Source: an uncultured bacterium
Lineage (GTDB): Bacteria; Cyanobacteriota; Vampirovibrionia; Gastranaerophilales; Gastranaerophilaceae
DNA length: 64,000 nucleotides
NCBI GenBank assembly: GCA_902489575.1
Contig: CABUAQ010000001.1
Coordinates: 1 to 64,000, forward strand
Reading direction: 5' to 3'
In this document: one piece after another, positions 1 to 8,276 of the stretch
Layout of the letters: each line of letters opens with the position of its first letter
How positions within the stretch are numbered: position 1 is the stretch's first letter
The notes under the pieces: generated by a model
Databases searched by the model: none
Seen by the model: only the letters and a program-made list of their open reading frames with translations
What the model was told of the DNA's origin: nothing
Program-made: the position numbers and the translations under genes

Positions 1-49
1 ATTTCAAATGCATTGAATATACATTCTGCCAGGCTCTTCCAATTCGAGG

Positions 50-87
50 AATAAAAAAAAATCCTGCTAAAAGGAGTAATAGCAGGA
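50..87 (-). terminator. Hairpin plus T-tract on the minus strand, attenuator-like
   Basis: TCCTGCTA (62-69) pairs with TAGCAGGA (80-87) around a 10-nt loop, and on the minus strand the stem runs into nine T residues (complement of 52-60). No minus-strand gene ends nearby, so this is not an ordinary gene end. A promoter-like pair, TTGACG (143-148) and TAATAT (119-124, spacer 18), could start a leftward transcript that meets this hairpin within about 60 nt. That geometry suits an attenuator for a gene beyond the left edge, or a very short RNA. Confidence 0.55.
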
Positions 88-182
88 ATTAGTTCAGTAA
101 AAGAGACATCAATTAATAATATTATTATCACATTTTATACATCGTCAAATTTTATTATATGGAAATTTTAGCAAGTTTAACG

Positions 183-188
183 TATAAT
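183..188 (+). promoter_or_regulatory. -10 box of a probable leaderless promoter for the TPR gene
   Basis: A perfect TATAAT is followed by 6 nt and then the ATG at 195. There is no Shine-Dalgarno sequence before the ATG. The predicted start of transcription falls on or next to the start codon. The -35 is weak. Confidence 0.6.
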
Positions 189-194
189 TCTGAT

Positions 195-818
195 ATGAAA
201 AAATCTATTTTAACAATCTTAATTTTAGGAATGATTTTCACATCCTTACCAGCAAATGCTATAGTATGGAGTGCAAATCCTTGGAAAAAACAAATCGAAC
301 AGCAACCTGTTGATACAACATCAGAACAGGCTAAAGTACTTTATGCTCAAAACGAAATTGATGATGCCTTAAAACTTTTAAAAAGCAAAGGAGAAGAAAC
401 TCGTTCGGCAGAAGACTGGCTGATTATAGGAAATATTCTTCAAGATAAAGATAAAATTGATGAAGCAACCTATATGTTTAAAAAATCTATAGAAAAAGAC
501 CCGAAATACTATAAAGCACATTACAATTTGGGTTATATTTACCTTATTCAGGATAAACCGAATATGGCACTTGCAGAATTTAAGCTTGCAGTCAAATACA
601 AAGACGATTTCGCATACGGATACTATAACATGGGCTGTGCTTATCTTAAGCTTAAACAGTACCGAAATGCCCGCTATAATTTTTTTAGAGCAATGGATTT
701 AAAAGGCGATGACCCCGCAATTTACTATAATTTGGCATATTCTTTTAAAATGCTGAAAAATGAAAAACAAGCAAAAGCTTATTTAGATATATATAACAAA
801 CTTATGGAAAGACAATAA
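195..818 (+). CDS. Secreted TPR-repeat protein
   Basis: 207 aa. Residues 1-22 form a signal peptide (basic MKKS start, hydrophobic core, cleavage after A-N-A), so the protein is exported. Roughly residues 75-200 hold three to four tetratricopeptide repeats (patterns A-x-Y-N-L-G-Y and Y-Y-N-M-G-C-A-Y), which form a protein-binding solenoid. An in-frame start 12 codons upstream (159) exists, but the ATG at 195 is preferred because it begins the signal peptide and follows a TATAAT box by 6 nt. It is one base from the HAD gene downstream and is probably co-transcribed with it. The partner is unknown; similar small secreted TPR proteins occur at 31307-32325. Confidence 0.85.
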   Translation: MKKSILTILILGMIFTSLPANAIVWSANPWKKQIEQQPVDTTSEQAKVLYAQNEIDDALKLLKSKGEETRSAEDWLIIGNILQDKDKIDEATYMFKKSIEKDPKYYKAHYNLGYIYLIQDKPNMALAEFKLAVKYKDDFAYGYYNMGCAYLKLKQYRNARYNFFRAMDLKGDDPAIYYNLAYSFKMLKNEKQAKAYLDIYNKLMERQ

Positions 819-819
819 C

Positions 820-1515
820 ATGAAATATAAAGGCATAATTTTTGATTTTAACGGAACATTATATTGGGATTCAGCTAAACACAAACAAACCTGGAGAGAA
901 TATTCTAAAATTCTTCGTGGAACACCGTTTACCGATGAAGAAATGATAAAATATATGTTTGGCAGAACAAATGAACAAATCATAAAATACGCAATAGGAA
1001 AGCAGCCTACTCCTGAAATGGTAGAAAAATACGGTCAGGAAAAAGAAGCCCTATATCGAAAAATGAGCGTTGAAGATACTGAAAACTTCCACTTAGCTCA
1101 AGGTGCAGAAGAGTTTTTGGATTTTTTAAAAGAAAATGATATTCCGCGAACAATTGCTACAATGTCAGATTGGGGTAATGTTGAATTCTATATTGAACAC
1201 TTTAACCTTGGAAAATGGTTTGATATAGATAAAATAGTTTATTCTGATGGAAAAATCCCGGGAAAACCCGCTCCTGATATATATGAAATTGCAGCAAAAA
1301 ATTTGGGGCTAGCTCCTCAAGATTGTATTGTAGTAGAAGATGCGATATCCGGGATTGACTCTGCTAAAGCTGCAAATATTGGAAAAATTATTGCAATATG
1401 TTCAGAAGAACCTCCTGAATTATACAAAAATATTCCCGCTGTTAGTGGAATTATTCAAAATTTTGAGGATTTTGACAAAACATTGTTCGAGCTTCCCAGC
1501 CATAACAAAATCTAA
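820..1515 (+). CDS. HAD-superfamily hydrolase, beta-phosphoglucomutase-like
   Basis: 231 aa cytosolic phosphatase/phosphomutase of the haloacid dehalogenase fold with a helical cap after the first motif. Motif I is D-F-N-G-T (residues 9-13), motif II T-M-S (114-116), motif III the Lys of G-K-P-A-P (148-152), and motif IV V-V-E-D-A (171-175). The second aspartate of the usual DxD is Asn here; that residue is the general acid/base in phosphatases, so activity may be altered, though D-x-N forms are known in the superfamily. The substrate cannot be predicted. It starts one base after the TPR gene stop. Its 3' end overlaps the convergent pseudopilin gene by 4 bp. Confidence 0.85.
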   Translation: MKYKGIIFDFNGTLYWDSAKHKQTWREYSKILRGTPFTDEEMIKYMFGRTNEQIIKYAIGKQPTPEMVEKYGQEKEALYRKMSVEDTENFHLAQGAEEFLDFLKENDIPRTIATMSDWGNVEFYIEHFNLGKWFDIDKIVYSDGKIPGKPAPDIYEIAAKNLGLAPQDCIVVEDAISGIDSAKAANIGKIIAICSEEPPELYKNIPAVSGIIQNFEDFDKTLFELPSHNKI

Positions 1516-2273
1516 TTCCAAGGATAATCAGAACTAATCTTCCAGCCATCTTTAAATATAACAGCTGCACAGGCAGTTCCAACTCCAGGTCTATCTCCAT
1601 TATAAGCAAATGATGTTGCATCCTTGTTACACCCTCGTGGTATATTTTTGTCAAGCAATTGTGCTCTTGTATATTGAATATGAGGTACTCCTCCACCTCC
1701 ATATCCACCTGGATAAATACCATTAGCTATAACAGTAGTTTTATCTAAAGAGAAATCGTTATTAAACAAATAAAACGAAAAAACATCTTTTCCCATCTGA
1801 TTTCGAGCACTTTTCCCGTTTATATCAACTATAACAGATATCAGGTGAAATGCTCCATCATTAACTTTATTAAAGCCAAATACCATTCCATTATTCAATA
1901 CAATACTATATGGTACAGTGTGTGTCATTCTTACACCTGCAAGATCATAATAACCATTAAAATTACCGGTAGTCCAACATCCATCACTCATACGGGTACA
2001 TACTCTTGCAACATTTAAATATGGCAAAAAATATTTCCGTGCAAATTCATCAACTGGCAATGAAGTATCAAAATAAATAGACCCTTCATCTCCTGACTCG
2101 GCACTATACATTCTAACCGCCTGAGATAATATTGACAAAGCCTCTCTAATACCCGAAACCGCAGCACGTTTTTGATACATTGTTATTAAACTTGGAATAG
2201 TAAAAGCTGCAATAACTCCAATAATCCCTAATGTTATTAAAACTTCTGATAAAGTAAAAGCTTTTTTCTTCAT
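1512..2273 (-). CDS. Type II/IV pseudopilin-like protein (copy 1)
   Basis: 253 aa. It starts MKKK-A-F-T-L-S-E-V-L, a prepilin peptidase signal with only five leader residues, Ala at -1, Phe at +1 and Glu at +5, followed by about 20 hydrophobic residues. The C-terminal domain carries the motif D-I-N-G-x-x-x-x-N-x-x-G-x-D-x-F, two cysteines and a final W-x(5)-Y-P-W shared with other pseudopilins in this window. AAAGGA lies upstream of the ATG. No secretion or pilus assembly genes are nearby, so this is a stand-alone pilin-like gene. Its substrate or filament role is unknown. Confidence 0.85.
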   Translation of the reverse strand: MKKKAFTLSEVLITLGIIGVIAAFTIPSLITMYQKRAAVSGIREALSILSQAVRMYSAESGDEGSIYFDTSLPVDEFARKYFLPYLNVARVCTRMSDGCWTTGNFNGYYDLAGVRMTHTVPYSIVLNNGMVFGFNKVNDGAFHLISVIVDINGKSARNQMGKDVFSFYLFNNDFSLDKTTVIANGIYPGGYGGGGVPHIQYTRAQLLDKNIPRGCNKDATSFAYNGDRPGVGTACAAVIFKDGWKISSDYPWN

Positions 2274-2398
2274 AAAATAAAAATCCTTTCATAGCTAATT
2301 GAGAATAAATTATATTTATAAACATGATAATTGTAGCTTTACAGCTATAATATGTCAACCATCTTGAATTTAATTTGAACAACCTTTACCATAAAATA

Positions 2399-2644
2399 AT
2401 GGATTACAAATTTGAAAACATAAAAATTATTGATTTCATAAAAACACTGGCTATTTATAAAGGCACATCTCTGCGTAAACTTGTATTAAAACTTGCAGCG
2501 AACAAGAACTCCAGCGATTGCTATTCAAATTTTTACGCGAAATTAAAAAAGGAAACCATTAAATTCTCAGAAATAGCTGATATCGCAGATACCCTAGGAT
2601 ATGAAATAATTTTTAAAGATAAAAACCAAAAAAGACTTTCGTAA
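2399..2644 (+). CDS. Small helix-turn-helix-like protein
   Basis: 81 aa from the ATG at 2399; a TTG at 2375 would add eight residues. The pattern of helices (S-L-R-K-L-V-L-K-L, F-Y-A-K-L-K-K, I-A-D-I-A-D-T-L-G-Y-E-I) resembles small XRE/Cro-type DNA-binding domains, with the terminal A-D-x-L-G segment typical of that fold. There is no SD; TACCAT sits 6 nt before the ATG. The stop codon lies in the loop of the terminator hairpin. It is a single gene between a pseudopilin and the permease operon. HTH assignment is by pattern only. Confidence 0.55.
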   Translation: MDYKFENIKIIDFIKTLAIYKGTSLRKLVLKLAANKNSSDCYSNFYAKLKKETIKFSEIADIADTLGYEIIFKDKNQKRLS

Positions 2645-2659
2645 CGAAAGTCTTTTTTA
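2627..2659. terminator. Bidirectional terminator
   Basis: AAAGACTTTCG (2631-2641) pairs with CGAAAGTCTTT (2645-2655), with A-tract on the left and T-tract on the right. It lies between the convergent genes ending at 2644 and 2661 and can serve both; the + gene's TAA is the loop. Confidence 0.85.
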
Positions 2660-2660
2660 C

Positions 2661-4220
2661 TTATACACTTGTTTTTTGCTTCGAGTTAGTGCGACGAATT
2701 ATTCTTCCGCGTTCTTCTATACGTTTTTGTCTATACCCGTACAAAGCATATATTAACAAACCTACAAACAGCCACAAGGCAAAATAAGCAGAAGAAGTTT
2801 TTAATGTTTTTAAAGAAAACACAATTAACACTCCGCAAATTAAAATTCCGGCGATAGGGAACCCCGGACATAATGGAACCTTGAACGGTCTTGGTCTGTT
2901 CGGTTCTGTTTTTCTCAAGATCAATACAGCCAAACATATTATAACAAAAGATGTGAATGTTCCAAAGTTACACAAAGCAGCAGAAATATTTAAATCCATA
3001 AACAAACCGCAAACAATTACAACCAGACCCGAAATCCAAGTCATAACATGAGGCGTTCTGAATTTTCTGTGAATTAATCTCCACGATTTTGGTAAAAACC
3101 TGTCACGACTAATTGCATACAAAATTCTTGTTGTACCCAGCTGATAAATCAATAAAACAGAAGTTAACGCACATAAAGCGCCCACCGAAATTAAACCAGC
3201 AAACCAATCTTTACCTATATAACTCATTGCATGGGCAATAGGAGCCTGAATATCAATCCGCTCAACAGGGACTATCCCTGTTAAAACTAAAGCTACACTT
3301 ACATATAATATAGTACAAATAACAAGAGTTCCCAAAATTGCAATTGGCAAATCTCTTTGAGGATTTTCAGTTTCTTCCGCAGTTGTAGAAATCGCATCAA
3401 AACCAATATAAGCAAAAAATATCAAAAATGCCCCCATTATAATCCCTGAAGGATCAGATGGGAAAAACGGTGTCCAATGTGCAGGTTTTACGTAAAAAGC
3501 ACCAACAATGATAAAAGATAAAATCATAAACATATTTACCCCTACCATTATACTGGCAACCTTTGTAGATTCTTTAACTCCACGGATTAAAAGTAAAGTT
3601 AAAATAAGCACAATCGCTACAGCAGGCAAATTGATTGCTACAGGGATATGTCCAAATAAATACGGAATTTTATCGTGAATATCCCAACCATTTGCATTAC
3701 AAAGGGCAGACATAGTCTTGTAATCACACCTTAACCATAGCGGGAAGTTTACAACAAAATCAGGCAAAATATGCTTGAACCCTTTTAAAAACTGAATAAA
3801 ATATCCGGTCCAAGCACTCGCAACAGTAATATTTCCGATTGCATACTCCAGCATCAAAATCCAGCCGACCATCCATGCCATAAATTCGCCCATAGTAGCA
3901 TAGGTATATGTATATGCACTACCTGCAACAGGTATCATTGCGGCAATTTCTGAATAGCAAAGCGCTGAAAACACACACGCAACAGCTGCCAACACCATTG
4001 AGACAACAATAGCCGGACCTGCTCCTGCACTTTCAGCACTACCCGTAATTGCAGTTCCGATAATAGTAAAGATTCCTGTCCCAACAACTGCACCTATTCC
4101 AATTATAATAAGATCAAAAACATTTAATGTTTTTTTTAATTCTGAACGCTTACTGGTATTAATCAAATCGTCCATACTTTTTTTCTTAAACATATTTCGG
4201 CTAATTTGTTCTAAATCCAT
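2661..4220 (-). CDS. APC-family amino acid permease (paralogue 2)
   Basis: 519 aa integral membrane transporter of the amino acid-polyamine-organocation superfamily, closest in pattern to cationic amino acid transporters (CAT/YfnA type). It has about 12-13 hydrophobic segments. TM1 carries the G-A-V-V-G-T-G-I-F substrate-binding motif, followed by A-G-P-A, and later F-F-A-Y-I-G-F-D and the conserved N-P-Q-R-D-L-P-I loop. It begins 3 bp after the stop of a closely similar permease and both follow glyQ, so the three form one operon. The likely substrate is an amino acid; which one cannot be read from sequence. Confidence 0.9.
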   Translation of the reverse strand: MDLEQISRNMFKKKSMDDLINTSKRSELKKTLNVFDLIIIGIGAVVGTGIFTIIGTAITGSAESAGAGPAIVVSMVLAAVACVFSALCYSEIAAMIPVAGSAYTYTYATMGEFMAWMVGWILMLEYAIGNITVASAWTGYFIQFLKGFKHILPDFVVNFPLWLRCDYKTMSALCNANGWDIHDKIPYLFGHIPVAINLPAVAIVLILTLLLIRGVKESTKVASIMVGVNMFMILSFIIVGAFYVKPAHWTPFFPSDPSGIIMGAFLIFFAYIGFDAISTTAEETENPQRDLPIAILGTLVICTILYVSVALVLTGIVPVERIDIQAPIAHAMSYIGKDWFAGLISVGALCALTSVLLIYQLGTTRILYAISRDRFLPKSWRLIHRKFRTPHVMTWISGLVVIVCGLFMDLNISAALCNFGTFTSFVIICLAVLILRKTEPNRPRPFKVPLCPGFPIAGILICGVLIVFSLKTLKTSSAYFALWLFVGLLIYALYGYRQKRIEERGRIIRRTNSKQKTSV

Positions 4221-4223
4221 TTA

Positions 4224-5819
4224 TTATATTTCTTCCTGTTCTTCAAACATTCCATGTACAATTTCTCTGTGGATTTTATTTTCATTATTTCTGTTTTTGA
4301 TAAATCCGTACAATAAATAAATTATCGCGCCAACACCGAGCCAAACAGGGAAAAGTAAAGCAGAACTTCCTGCCTGCATTGACTTATAAACCATTAACCC
4401 ACCGCAACAAATGATTCCTAAAGCAGGAGTTACAGGCGAAAAAGGAACTTTGAACGGTCTCGGGCGATTTGGATCTGTATGCCTTAATATCAATACTGCA
4501 ACACAAACTATAATAAAAGATGTGAAAGTTCCATAATTACAAAGTTCTGCAGCGACATCCAGGTTTAAAGTTAAAATACCAACAACCGCAAGGATTCCAA
4601 CTGTCCAGGTTAATAGTGCGGGAGTTTTAAATTTTTTATCCAATTTTTGGAAACGTTGTGAAATAAAGTGATCCCTGCTCATTGCAAATAAAATTCTTGT
4701 AGCAGCCATCTCTAACACCAAAAGCACTGAAGTTAAACCCGCTAAAGAGCCGACAGAAATCAAACCTGCAGCCCAATTCTGTTTAGCCATTGTCATACAA
4801 TATGCCATAGGAGCTTTCAAGAAATCCAAAGGCACCGGCCCTGAAGTTTTTTGCATACCTGTTAAAACAAGAGCTACCAGAACATACACAACTGTTGTTA
4901 TCAAAAGTGAACCAATAATACCAATTGGTAAATCTTTTTGAGGATTTTTACATTCTTCCGCAGCTGTTGCAAGAGCATCAAAACCGATATAAGCAAAAAA
5001 TATCAAAAACGCACCGGCAAAAATACCTTCAATACCATTTGGTGCAAACGGAGTCCAATTTGCAGGAGTTACGAAAAATGCACCAGCAATAATAAACAAC
5101 GCAATTACTGCCAATTTTATGAATACCATCAAACCGGCCATCTTCGCGGAATCCTTTGTTCCTCTGACCAGAATAGCTGTCATTAAAAGTACAATCAATA
5201 TTGCCGGTAGATTTATGCAAACAGGAACACCCAAAAATCTAGGAACAAAAATATCCGGATTTTCAGCCGCAAGCTTACCAACAGTAAAAACATCATTAGT
5301 TAACCATACCGGAGGATGCGCAAGCCATGCCGGTAACACCTTATCAAAACCTGCCATAAACTGGATAAAATGATTTGACCAGGCGCACGCAACTGCAATA
5401 AAACCAATTGCATACTCAAGCATTAAAACCCATCCAACCATCCAAGCGGCAAATTCACCCAATGTTGCAAAAGTATAAGTATATGCACCACCTGCAACAG
5501 GTATCATTGTGGCAAACTCCGAATAACATAATGCTGAAAAAATACACGCAATCGCTGCAATTACCATTGAAATCATCAATGCAGGACCAGCACCAACACT
5601 TGAACCGTCAGCACTACCCGCAGCTGCAATACCTACAACCGCAAAAATTCCTGATCCAATAATTGCACCAACACCTAAGATAATTAAATCCCAAACTCCA
5701 AGAGTTTTTTCCAACCCTTGTTCACTAGCTTCCGCTAACATTTCATCAGGAGCCTTAATTCTTGTAATGTGTCTTAAAAAACTTCTCGTAAAAGTTGCTC
5801 TGTTAAATTTTTCAGCCAT
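4224..5819 (-). CDS. APC-family amino acid permease (paralogue 1)
   Basis: 531 aa, about 12-13 transmembrane segments, a paralogue of the permease at 2661-4220 along its whole length (shared G-S/T-G-I-F, A-G-P-A, F-F-A-Y-I-G-F-D-A, K-N-P-Q-K-D-L-P-I). It extends further at the C terminus with an acidic tail (E-E-Q-E-E-I). It sits between glyQ (14 bp upstream) and its paralogue (3 bp downstream). Co-transcription with a glycyl-tRNA synthetase subunit makes a small neutral amino acid such as glycine an attractive but unproven substrate; the CAT-type signature would argue for a cationic one. Confidence 0.9.
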   Translation of the reverse strand: MAEKFNRATFTRSFLRHITRIKAPDEMLAEASEQGLEKTLGVWDLIILGVGAIIGSGIFAVVGIAAAGSADGSSVGAGPALMISMVIAAIACIFSALCYSEFATMIPVAGGAYTYTFATLGEFAAWMVGWVLMLEYAIGFIAVACAWSNHFIQFMAGFDKVLPAWLAHPPVWLTNDVFTVGKLAAENPDIFVPRFLGVPVCINLPAILIVLLMTAILVRGTKDSAKMAGLMVFIKLAVIALFIIAGAFFVTPANWTPFAPNGIEGIFAGAFLIFFAYIGFDALATAAEECKNPQKDLPIGIIGSLLITTVVYVLVALVLTGMQKTSGPVPLDFLKAPMAYCMTMAKQNWAAGLISVGSLAGLTSVLLVLEMAATRILFAMSRDHFISQRFQKLDKKFKTPALLTWTVGILAVVGILTLNLDVAAELCNYGTFTSFIIVCVAVLILRHTDPNRPRPFKVPFSPVTPALGIICCGGLMVYKSMQAGSSALLFPVWLGVGAIIYLLYGFIKNRNNENKIHREIVHGMFEEQEEI

Positions 5820-5833
5820 TCATCTTCCTTATT

Positions 5834-6715
5834 TTACTTACTAACATTACAAAGAGGGAAACCTAATTCTTCTCTTTGTTCTACATACAATTTTGCAACA
5901 GCAGAAGCCATAGTTCTAACTCTGCCTATAAAATTATTTCTTTCATCTTTACTAATTACCCCGTGTGCGTCAAGCAAATTAAATGTATGTGAACATTTCA
6001 ATACATAATCATACGCAGGTAAAACTAATTTCGCATTTATACAATTGTCAACTTCTTTTTGATATAAATCAAACATTGTAAATAAATTGTCAGTATCAGA
6101 AACTTCAAAATTATATTTAGATTGTTCGATTTCATTTTGAAGATAAATATCACCATATTTTAATGTATCGTTCCACATAATATCATATACGGATTCTTTG
6201 TTTTGAAGATACATCGCAATACGTTCTAACCCGTAAGTCAACTCAAGAGCAACAGGTTTAATTTCTAAACCGCCGACTTGCTGGAAATATGTAAACTGTG
6301 TAATTTCCATCCCATCGAGCCAAACTTCCCAGCCGACACCGGCAGCCCCCAAAGTCGGAGATTCCCAGTTATCTTCAACAAATCTTACATCATGTTCTTT
6401 TAAATCAATCCCCATTGCCTCTAAACTTTTCAAATAAAGTTCCTGTGCATTATCAGGAGATGGTTTCAATATAACCTGAAATTGAAAATAATGCCCGAGT
6501 CTGTTAGGGTTTTCCCCATACCTTGCATCAGTCGGTCTTCTACATGGTTCTATCATTGCCGTATTCCAAGGTTCAGGACCTAATGAACGTAAAAAAGTTG
6601 CAGGATTCATTGTAGAAGCCCCTTTTTCTATATCATAAGGTTGTTGAATTATACAACCATAATCTGACCAAAATTTTTGTAAATTAAAAACTAGTTCTTG
6701 AAAATTTAATGCCAT
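5834..6715 (-). CDS. glyQ: Glycyl-tRNA synthetase alpha subunit
   Basis: 293 aa, normal length for the alpha chain of the bacterial alpha2-beta2 glycyl-tRNA synthetase, which activates glycine with ATP and charges tRNA-Gly. It shows the family's near-invariant N-terminal block (F-W-x-x-Y-G-C, then [16 protein letters not shown]) and the E-P-C-R-R-P-x-D-x-R-Y-G-x-N-P-N-R motif. The beta subunit gene glyS is not in this window, so the two chains are encoded apart. It heads an operon with two amino acid permeases. Upstream there is TACAAT about 13 nt before the ATG. Confidence 0.97.
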   Translation of the reverse strand: MALNFQELVFNLQKFWSDYGCIIQQPYDIEKGASTMNPATFLRSLGPEPWNTAMIEPCRRPTDARYGENPNRLGHYFQFQVILKPSPDNAQELYLKSLEAMGIDLKEHDVRFVEDNWESPTLGAAGVGWEVWLDGMEITQFTYFQQVGGLEIKPVALELTYGLERIAMYLQNKESVYDIMWNDTLKYGDIYLQNEIEQSKYNFEVSDTDNLFTMFDLYQKEVDNCINAKLVLPAYDYVLKCSHTFNLLDAHGVISKDERNNFIGRVRTMASAVAKLYVEQREELGFPLCNVSK

Positions 6716-6818
6716 AACCTAATCCAATATTGTACTAATTACACTCGTTATATTATCTTATTACCGACATAGTACAATTTCAATAAAATTATAAAAAATG
6801 TTAAGTAGCTAACACAAA

Positions 6819-6841
6819 CAGGAGCACTTAAAATGCTCCTG
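6819..6841 (-). terminator. Hairpin downstream of pseudopilin copy 2
   Basis: CAGGAGCA (6819-6826) pairs with TGCTCCTG (6834-6841), 18 bp past the stop of the minus-strand pseudopilin gene. The T-rich stretch after it is interrupted (TGTTTGTGTT), so termination may be partial. Confidence 0.5.
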
Positions 6842-6858
6842 CCAAAATTATTACAAAC

Positions 6859-7655
6859 TTACTTAACATTCCAAGGATAATCTCCTTGAATAGTCCAATT
6901 ATCTCCAACAATTAATGCAGCACACCAATAACCGCTTTTACCCTTTGCGCACGAGTTACCACTAGAACCTTTAACGACATCACGTTTATAAACTTTTCCT
7001 ATACTCCAGCTCGCAGGAGTACCTGCATTACCTAACGGCTGCAATCCATATTCTGAACTTAGGAAAAATAAAAATGTATCTTTGCCTACTTTATTTGGTT
7101 TTGAAATTCCATTAACATCAATCCCTACCCATAAACCGCTTTCATTACCAGAATTTAGGTTTGCAGAAACAATAGCACCGTTAATTAAAGAAAAATGATA
7201 CGCATTTCCCCCTGTATATGTCGTTCCGGAATATCTTGATCCATTTAAATTTGTCCTTGGAGCAACTTTAAATAACTCCCCGGAAGAATAAGAGTTCATA
7301 ACTTTTACATAATTTTGAATGTACTTTTCAAAAAAAGCTTTACCTGATAACGTTGTATCCCAAGAATCAACTTCTCCGTTATCTTCTTGAGATAACTTCA
7401 TTGCCTGCTGCATAATACTATAAGTCTCTTTTAACTGTGTAACTGTTTTTCTTTTTTGGTAATTAGCAATTAACCCGGGTATTGTTAATGCAGCAACAAC
7501 TCCTATAATACCTAATGTAATCAAGACCTCAGATAATGTAAACGCGTTTAAAGTCCGGGGTAAAAATAGTTTTCTAATCGCGAAACCGCGGTCAAAGTAA
7601 GGCTTTAAGAGGTTACCCCCCCCCCGAATTTCTTACTATACTTGAATTTTAGCAT
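6859..7655 (-). CDS. Pseudopilin-like protein (copy 2), out of frame at a poly-G tract
   Basis: The pilin body (L45 onward, 7524-6859) has A-F-T-L-S-E-V-L-I-T-L-G, a hydrophobic N-terminal helix, D-V-N-G-x-x-x-P-N-x-x-G-x-D-x-F and a terminal D-Y-P-W-N. Its open frame continues upstream past the prepilin signal, without any ATG, up to a run of ten G. On the other side of the run is a good start: AGGAGG (7662-7667) and ATG (7655) followed by ten codons (M-L-K...K-K-F). With ten G that start hits a stop after 16 residues; with eleven or eight G it reads through into the pilin, giving about 265 aa (eleven G) with a 38-residue leader. As written here the gene is off. Slippage-controlled expression is inferred; a sequencing error in the run is the alternative. 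Confidence 0.7.
7616..7625 (-). repeat. Poly-G tract (10 G on the minus strand) inside the pseudopilin leader
   Basis: Ten consecutive C on the + strand, codons 11-14 of the minus-strand reading frame that starts at 7655. Such a run is extreme in this AT-rich sequence and recurs only once more, in the same place of another pseudopilin gene (16319-16328). One more G restores the pilin frame. Confidence 0.85.
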
Positions 7656-7684
7656 ATTTATCCTCCTTTATTATTGACAGATAT

Positions 7685-7713
7685 AATATAACATATTATT
7701 TGAAATATTACAA
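7685..7713 (-). promoter_or_regulatory. Probable promoter of pseudopilin copy 2
   Basis: On the minus strand TTGTAA (7713-7708) and TATATT (7690-7685) are 17 nt apart. A start near 7678 would leave a short leader with AGGAGG before the ATG at 7655. Shares the intergenic region with the divergent kinase gene. Confidence 0.45.
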
Positions 7714-7752
7714 ACAGAAAATTTATGTTAAAATTAGAAAAAAGGAGCTCAT

Positions 7753-8268
7753 ATGGTCAACAAGATTATTATATTTTCAGGCAAACAATATTCAGGTAAA
7801 GATACAGCAGCAAAGATAATGCTTGATAAAATGCCCGATTATAGACGTTGCGCAATGGGTGATATTATAAAAATGACCTATGGGCAAGAAAAAGGTCTTA
7901 GTTTTGAACAAATTGAACAAAATAAAGCTTTGCACCGTGCAGATTTAATACAATTAGGAAACTGGGGCAGAAAACAAGACCCTGATTACTGGTTAAAAAA
8001 AATTCTTGAACAGGATGGTAATATTATTGTTACAGATGTCCGTGTTCCACATGAATATGAAATTTTTAAACGAGCACATGCCATTTCCATCAGAATAGAA
8101 GCCTCCAGACAAACACGCAGCAGCCGCGGCAAACTTGTTGGAGAGAATGATATAACAGAAATCGGGCTTGATAATATCAAAGACTGGGATTACGTAATTG
8201 ATAACAACAGCGATTATACTAATCTTGAGCAACAAGTCCTAAAAATAATACAAGAAATTTCAAATTAA
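7753..8268 (+). CDS. P-loop kinase resembling animal-type phosphomevalonate kinase
   Basis: 171 aa soluble kinase. A Walker A motif G-K-Q-Y-S-G-K-D-T lies at residues 10-18. Downstream order matches the animal-type phosphomevalonate kinase family (PF04275): Y-G-Q-E-K-G-L, then H-R-x-D-L-I-x-L-G-x-x-x-R-x-x-D-P-x-Y-W, V-T-D-V-R, a lid with several Arg (residues about 116-122), and G-L-D-N-I-x-D-W-D-Y-V-I. That family phosphorylates mevalonate-5-phosphate in animals, but bacterial relatives may be nucleotide kinases. No other mevalonate gene is present here. It has AAAGGAG before the ATG. Family assignment by eye; substrate uncertain. Confidence 0.7.
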   Translation: MVNKIIIFSGKQYSGKDTAAKIMLDKMPDYRRCAMGDIIKMTYGQEKGLSFEQIEQNKALHRADLIQLGNWGRKQDPDYWLKKILEQDGNIIVTDVRVPHEYEIFKRAHAISIRIEASRQTRSSRGKLVGENDITEIGLDNIKDWDYVIDNNSDYTNLEQQVLKIIQEISN

Positions 8269-8276
8269 CACCTACC

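Noticed and set aside
5029..5662. ORFs on both strands inside the APC permease gene
   Set aside because: They overlap a full-length recognisable permease, have no SD and show mirrored composition of the real frame.
6859..7524. Pseudopilin starting at the TTG inside the prepilin signal (7524)
   Set aside because: This start would cut away A-F-T-L-S-E-V, including Glu at +5, and has no SD. The open frame continues upstream to the poly-G run.
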